A stretch of 64,000 nucleotides of DNA, from the NCBI GenBank assembly GCA_027531255.1, contig JAPZRU010000026.1, forward strand, positions 1-64,000. Direction: 5' to 3'. The notes beneath the pieces are model-generated. The model was not told the DNA's origin and made no database searches. It was given only the letters and a program-made list of their open reading frames with translations. This DNA is from Steroidobacteraceae bacterium. Its GTDB lineage: Bacteria; Pseudomonadota; Gammaproteobacteria; Steroidobacterales; Steroidobacteraceae. The number at the start of each line of letters is the position of its first letter. Position 1 is the first letter of the stretch. The position numbers and the translations under genes were made by a program. Below are positions 59,962 to 64,000 of the stretch, in pieces.

Positions 59962-59980
59962 GGAGCCGGTCACCGGCTCC
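59962..59980. repeat. Hairpin between ilvC and leuA
   Basis: GGAGCCGGT and ACCGGCTCC form a perfect palindrome around one C in the 100-base gap between ilvC and leuA. No T-run follows (CCGCCCCG), so it may adjust the mRNA level between the genes rather than end transcription. Confidence 0.45.
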
Positions 59981-60032
59981 CCGCCCCGCCCGGCCCGGCG
60001 CTCACGGACTGCCCGACACCGAGGAATCGACG

Positions 60033-61619
60033 ATGACCACCCGCGACCCGAACCGCGTCCTGATCTTCGACACGACGCTGCGCGACGGCGAGCAGTCGCC
60101 CGGCTGCAGCATGACCCCGCCGGAGAAGCTTCGGGTCGCGCGCGCACTCGCGGACCTCGGCGTCGACGTGATCGAGGCGGGCTTCCCGGCCGCGTCGAAG
60201 GGCGACTGGGAGTCGGTGCAGGCGATCGCCCGAGAGATCCAGGGCCCGATCGTCTGCGGTCTCGCCCGCTGCAACCGCGAAGACATCGAGAAGGCGCACG
60301 GCGCGGTGCGCGACGCCGCGCGGCACCGCATCCACGTGTTCCTCGCCACGAGCTCGATCCACCGCCAGTACAAGCTGAACATGGCGAAGGAGGAGATCGT
60401 CCGCGCCGCGGTCGAGGGCGTACGCATCGCGCGCGACCTCGTCGAGGACGTGGAGTTCTCGCCCGAGGACGCCTCGCGCACCGAACTCGAGTTCCTGGCC
60501 CAGGTCGTCGAGGCCGTGATCGAGGCCGGCGCGACGACGATCAACGTGCCGGACACGGTCGGCTACGCGACGCCGCAGGAGTACGGCGAGATCTTCGCCT
60601 ACCTCAGGCGGCACGTGCGCGGCGCCGACCGGGTGGTGTTCTCGGCGCACTGCCACGACGACCTCGGCATGGCCGTGGCCAACAGCCTGACCGCCGCCCA
60701 CAACGGCGTGCGGCAGATCGAGTGCACCATCAACGGCATCGGCGAGCGGGCCGGCAACGCCTCGCTCGAGGAGATCGTGATGGCGCTGAAGACCCGCGAG
60801 CAGTTCTACGGGCTGCGCACGGGCATCCAGACCACGAAGCTCTACCCGACCTCCCGCCTCGTCTCGACGATCACCGGCATGCCGATTCCCCGCAACAAGG
60901 CGGTCATCGGCGAGAACGCGTTCGCCCACGAGAGCGGCATCCACCAGCACGGCGTGCTGAAGCACGCGAGCACCTACGAGATCATGCAGCCGAAGGACGT
61001 CGGACTGTCCCGCAACAGTCTCGTGCTCGGCAAGCACAGCGGCCGCGCGGCGCTGCGCGACCGCATCCAGGCGCTCGGCTTCGACCTCGACGAAGCGGAG
61101 CTGAACCGCGTGTTCGCCGAGTTCAAGGCGCTCGCCGACAAGAAGAAGGAACTGTTCGACGGCGACGTCGAGGCGCTGGTGTTGCGCACGGCCGACGCAG
61201 AGGGCGGCCCGTGGGCGATCGACAAGCTCTGGACCTCGGCGACCTCCGGCGCCGACGCCTCGGCCGTCGTGCGCCTGACGCACTCGGACGGGCGCAGCGT
61301 CGAGCAGGGCGCGACCGGCGACGGCCCGATCGATGCCTGCTTCAAGGCGATCGAGATCGCCACCGGCATCGCCGTCAAGCTCAGCGACTTCGAGGTGCGC
61401 AGCGTCTCCGAAGGCGAGGACGCGCAGGGCGAGGCGCTCGTCTACGTCGAGCACAACCAGCGCACCTACCGCGGCTCCAGCCTCAGCACCAACATCATCG
61501 AGTCGTCCGCCCGCGCCTTCCTGGAAGTGATCAACCGCATCGAGACCCACCGCCAGAGCGGCCGCGCGCCTGGGGAGCGCCTGACGCAGACGCGCGGGCC
61601 CGTGCCCGCGACGGTCTGA
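60033..61619 (+). CDS. leuA: 2-Isopropylmalate synthase
   Basis: The 528-residue enzyme makes 2-isopropylmalate from 2-ketoisovalerate and acetyl-CoA, the first leucine-specific step. It has [16 protein letters not shown] at the start, the metal site [48 protein letters not shown] and the C-terminal regulatory domain (residues ~400-510) where leucine inhibits the enzyme. Length is normal. It is separated from ilvC by 100 bases with a hairpin. Confidence 0.97.
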   Translation: MTTRDPNRVLIFDTTLRDGEQSPGCSMTPPEKLRVARALADLGVDVIEAGFPAASKGDWESVQAIAREIQGPIVCGLARCNREDIEKAHGAVRDAARHRIHVFLATSSIHRQYKLNMAKEEIVRAAVEGVRIARDLVEDVEFSPEDASRTELEFLAQVVEAVIEAGATTINVPDTVGYATPQEYGEIFAYLRRHVRGADRVVFSAHCHDDLGMAVANSLTAAHNGVRQIECTINGIGERAGNASLEEIVMALKTREQFYGLRTGIQTTKLYPTSRLVSTITGMPIPRNKAVIGENAFAHESGIHQHGVLKHASTYEIMQPKDVGLSRNSLVLGKHSGRAALRDRIQALGFDLDEAELNRVFAEFKALADKKKELFDGDVEALVLRTADAEGGPWAIDKLWTSATSGADASAVVRLTHSDGRSVEQGATGDGPIDACFKAIEIATGIAVKLSDFEVRSVSEGEDAQGEALVYVEHNQRTYRGSSLSTNIIESSARAFLEVINRIETHRQSGRAPGERLTQTRGPVPATV

Positions 61620-61665
61620 CGCAGCGCCCCGCGGCCGCCATAACGGACATCCTGGAGACAGACGA

Positions 61666-63069
61666 ATGAGCAACGCGCCCCGCACCCTCTTCGAGAAGGT
61701 CTGGTCCGCGCACGAGGTCGTGCCGGAGACGCCGGACACGCCGGCGGTGCTGTACGTGGACCTGCACCTGACGCACGAGGTCACCTCGCCGCAGGCGTTC
61801 GCGATGCTGAAGGACCGTGGCCTGAAGGTGCGCCGCCCCGACCGCACGTTCGCGACGATGGACCACGCGACGCCGACCGACCGCGCGCAGATCTTCGGCG
61901 GCGTGCCGATCAGGATGGAGTCGGCCGCGAAGCAGATCGCGATGCTGGAGCGGAACTGCGCCGAGTTCGGCATCGAGCTGCTGAAGCTGCGCGACGACCA
62001 GCGCGGCATCGTGCACATCATCGGCCCGGAGCTCGGCCTCACGCAGCCCGGCCGCACGATCGTCTGCGGCGACAGCCACACGAGCACGCACGGCGCCTTC
62101 GGCGCGCTCGCGTTCGGCATCGGCACGACCGAGGTCGGCCACGTGTTCGCGACCCAGTGCCTGCTGCAGCGCAAGCCGAAGACCTTCGCCGTGAACGTCG
62201 AGGGCGCGTTCGGCCCCGGCGTGACCGCCAAGGACCTGATCCTCGCGATCATCAACGCCGTCGGCGTGTCCGGCGGCACCGGCTCGGTGTTCGAATACCG
62301 CGGCAGCGCGATCCGCGCCCTCTCGATGGAGGAGCGCATGACGGTCTGCAACATGTCGATCGAGGCCGGCGCGCGCGCCGGCATGATCGCGCCGGACGAG
62401 ACCACCTTCGCCTACCTGAAGGGCCGCCCGCGCGCGCCGCAGGGCGCGGACTGGGACCGCGCCGTCGAGCGCTGGCGCACGCTCGTCACCGACCCGGGCG
62501 CGAGCTTCGACCGCGAGGTGTCGATCGACGCCTCGAAGCTGCGGCCGATGATCACGTACGGAACCAATCCGGGCATGTCGGTCGGGATCGACGAGGCGAT
62601 CCCGGCGAGCGGCGACGCCGTCTACGCGAAGGCCCTCGAGTACATGGGCCTGTCACCCGGCCAGACGATGCTGGGCCAGCCGGTGCAGGTCGTGTTCCTC
62701 GGCAGCTGCACGAACGGCCGGATCAGCGACCTGCGCGCGGCGGCGCGGGTACTGAAGGGCCGCCGGGTCGCGAGCGGTGTGCACTTCCTGGTGGTACCGG
62801 GCTCGCAGCAGGTGAAGCGCGAGGCCGAGGCCGAAGGCCTCGACCGCGTGTTCATCGAGGCCGGGGCCGACTGGCGCGAGAGCGGCTGCTCGATGTGCCT
62901 CGGCATGAACGGCGACACGGTCGGCAAGGGCGCCTACTGCGTGTCCACCAGCAACCGCAACTTCGAGGGCCGCCAGGGCGTCGGCGCCCGGACGCTGCTC
63001 GCGAGCCCGATCACGGCCGCGGCGAGCGCCGTGCAGGGCCGCGTCGCCGACCCCCGCGAGTACCTGTAG
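61666..63069 (+). CDS. leuC: 3-Isopropylmalate dehydratase large subunit
   Basis: The 467-residue aconitase-family enzyme has [21 protein letters not shown], the cluster cysteines in [17 protein letters not shown] and [10 protein letters not shown], and the C-terminal [12 protein letters not shown]. With LeuD it isomerises 2- to 3-isopropylmalate using a 4Fe-4S cluster. It starts 46 bases after leuA, with GGAG before the ATG, and is followed by leuD. Confidence 0.97.
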   Translation: MSNAPRTLFEKVWSAHEVVPETPDTPAVLYVDLHLTHEVTSPQAFAMLKDRGLKVRRPDRTFATMDHATPTDRAQIFGGVPIRMESAAKQIAMLERNCAEFGIELLKLRDDQRGIVHIIGPELGLTQPGRTIVCGDSHTSTHGAFGALAFGIGTTEVGHVFATQCLLQRKPKTFAVNVEGAFGPGVTAKDLILAIINAVGVSGGTGSVFEYRGSAIRALSMEERMTVCNMSIEAGARAGMIAPDETTFAYLKGRPRAPQGADWDRAVERWRTLVTDPGASFDREVSIDASKLRPMITYGTNPGMSVGIDEAIPASGDAVYAKALEYMGLSPGQTMLGQPVQVVFLGSCTNGRISDLRAAARVLKGRRVASGVHFLVVPGSQQVKREAEAEGLDRVFIEAGADWRESGCSMCLGMNGDTVGKGAYCVSTSNRNFEGRQGVGARTLLASPITAAASAVQGRVADPREYL

Positions 63070-63079
63070 GAGCCTCCCC

Positions 63080-63658
63080 ATGGACCCCATCAAGACCCTC
63101 CGCTCGCGCACCGTCGTGATGCCGCGGACCAACATCGACACGGACCAGATCATCCCGGGCCGCTTCCTGACGACGACGACGAAGGAAGGCCTCGGCGCCC
63201 AGCTGTTCGCGGACTGGCGCTACGACGCCGCCGGCGCGCCGATCCCCGACTTCGTGCTGAACCGCCCGGAGTCGCAGGGCTGCGCGATCCTGGTCGCGGG
63301 CCGCAACGTCGGCTGCGGCTCCTCGCGCGAACACGCGCCGTGGGCGCTCTACGACTGGGGCTTCCGCGCGGTCGTCAGCACCGAGATCGCCGACATCTTC
63401 CGCAACAACTCGCTGAAGAACGGCCTGCTGCCGGTGATCGTCGACGAGGAGACGCACGGCTGGCTGGTCGCGAACCCGGGCGCCGAGATCACGATCGACC
63501 TCGAGAGCACTACGCTGCGCCTGCCGACCGGTCGCACCGCGACGTTCCCGGTCGAGGCGTTCGCCCGGTACTGCCTGCTGAACGGGATCGACGAGACCGG
63601 CTACCTGCTCGGCCAGGACGCGAAGATCGCCGCGTTCGAAGCACGCCACGTCGCATGA
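63080..63658 (+). CDS. leuD: 3-Isopropylmalate dehydratase small subunit
   Basis: The 192-residue partner of LeuC has the swivel-domain motifs [33 protein letters not shown] and [15 protein letters not shown]. Length is normal for the bacterial form. AGGAG precedes the ATG at 63080, ten bases after the leuC stop. Its stop overlaps the leuB start as ATGA. Confidence 0.97.
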   Translation: MDPIKTLRSRTVVMPRTNIDTDQIIPGRFLTTTTKEGLGAQLFADWRYDAAGAPIPDFVLNRPESQGCAILVAGRNVGCGSSREHAPWALYDWGFRAVVSTEIADIFRNNSLKNGLLPVIVDEETHGWLVANPGAEITIDLESTTLRLPTGRTATFPVEAFARYCLLNGIDETGYLLGQDAKIAAFEARHVA

Positions 63659-64000
63659 AGGCGCGGATCGCGGTCCTGCCGGGCGACGGCATCGGCCCCG
63701 AAGTGGTGCGCGAGGCCGTGCGCTGCCTCGAGGCGATCGCGAGGCGCCACGGCCACGACTTCGAACTGCCGGAAGCGCCGGTCGGCGCCGCCGCTATGGA
63801 CCAGACCGGCGTGCCGCTGCCGCCCGGCACGCTCGCGCTCGCGAAGTCCTCCGACGCGGTGCTGTTCGGCGCGATCGGCGATCCGCGCTACTCCGACCCT
63901 GCGCTGAAGATCCGCCCCGAGCAGAGCATCCTGCAGCTCCGGCAGGAACTCGGCCTGTACGCCAACCTGCGCCCCGTCGTCACCTTCCCTGCCGTCTACG
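63655..64000 (+). CDS. leuB: 3-Isopropylmalate dehydrogenase, N-terminal part (cut by window edge)
   Basis: The first 115 codons of LeuB are visible: [20 protein letters not shown] at the start, then [19 protein letters not shown] and [20 protein letters not shown] with the substrate-binding arginines. The enzyme oxidises 3-isopropylmalate with NAD. The ATG overlaps the leuD stop by four bases, so the two are coupled. The gene runs past position 64000. Confidence 0.95.
   Translation, partial: MKARIAVLPGDGIGPEVVREAVRCLEAIARRHGHDFELPEAPVGAAAMDQTGVPLPPGTLALAKSSDAVLFGAIGDPRYSDPALKIRPEQSILQLRQELGLYANLRPVVTFPAVY

Overview
The window is 64 kb of very GC-rich, gene-dense bacterial DNA with no rRNA, recognisable tRNA, insertion sequence or CRISPR array. 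A TonB-ExbB-ExbD-ExbD energy module with a TonB-dependent receptor indicates a Gram-negative. Together with a class I (short) ilvC preceded by a peptide-coding attenuator, it suggests a gammaproteobacterium of Xanthomonadales/Steroidobacterales type, but this assignment is tentative. The leftmost ~6 kb (paaA/paaX and a peptide-transporter/oxoprolinase operon) looks more like alphaproteobacterial (Acetobacteraceae-type) DNA and may be transferred or wrongly joined.

Layout. 0-1.1 kb (-): start of paaA and its regulator paaX. 1.2-8.6 kb (-): one tightly overlapping operon: HapK-like small protein, Dpp/Opp-type permeases and ATPases (no substrate-binding protein), AroM-like, DUF917 and a short HyuA-type protein. 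8.6-12.5 kb: YciI-like protein, FAD-linked oxidase, a frameshifted hydrolase remnant, a flavin monooxygenase and a relic of an oxidase C-terminus. 12.7-16.8 kb (+): etfBA, an NTF2-like protein and a fused double alpha/beta hydrolase. 16.8-22.9 kb: MAPEG protein, MDR oxidoreductase, peroxiredoxin, PGPGW membrane protein, Tat-exported amine oxidase, an unknown exported protein and an MFS transporter. 23.1-26.7 kb (+): catabolic operon (flavin monooxygenase, maleate-isomerase-like protein, aldehyde dehydrogenase). 26.7-29.8 kb (-): marR-emrA-emrB efflux operon. 30-48 kb: GST, GntR regulator with a membrane protein, hydrolase, SDR, TonB-dependent receptor, isochorismatase-like amidase, hyuB, hyuA and HMG-CoA lyase, with a divergent CoA-transferase/isochorismatase/VOC/methyltransferase series. 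48-54 kb (-): tonB-exbB-exbD-exbD-TPR-TPR. 54-58.5 kb (-): ilvD, DMT exporter, leucyl aminopeptidase. 58.6-64 kb (+): attenuator-ilvC-leuA-leuC-leuD-leuB, the last running off the end.

How it works together. The right end makes branched-chain amino acids (ilvC, leuACDB, with ilvD close by) and is controlled by ribosome stalling at leucine codons. The middle is a catabolic island: a TonB-dependent receptor powered by the nearby TonB/Exb system, ATP-dependent cyclic-amide-opening enzymes (HyuA/HyuB) followed by a carbamoyl-amidase-like protein, CoA transfer and cleavage by an HMG-CoA-lyase-type enzyme. Three copies of TGTATACA overlap the -10 region in front of gntR, the HMG-CoA lyase gene and the CoA-transferase gene, which predicts one GntR regulon. 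A second palindrome, TTGTCCGGACAA, lies at matching distances before the hydrolase and amidase genes and probably belongs to another FCD-GntR-type regulator not seen here.
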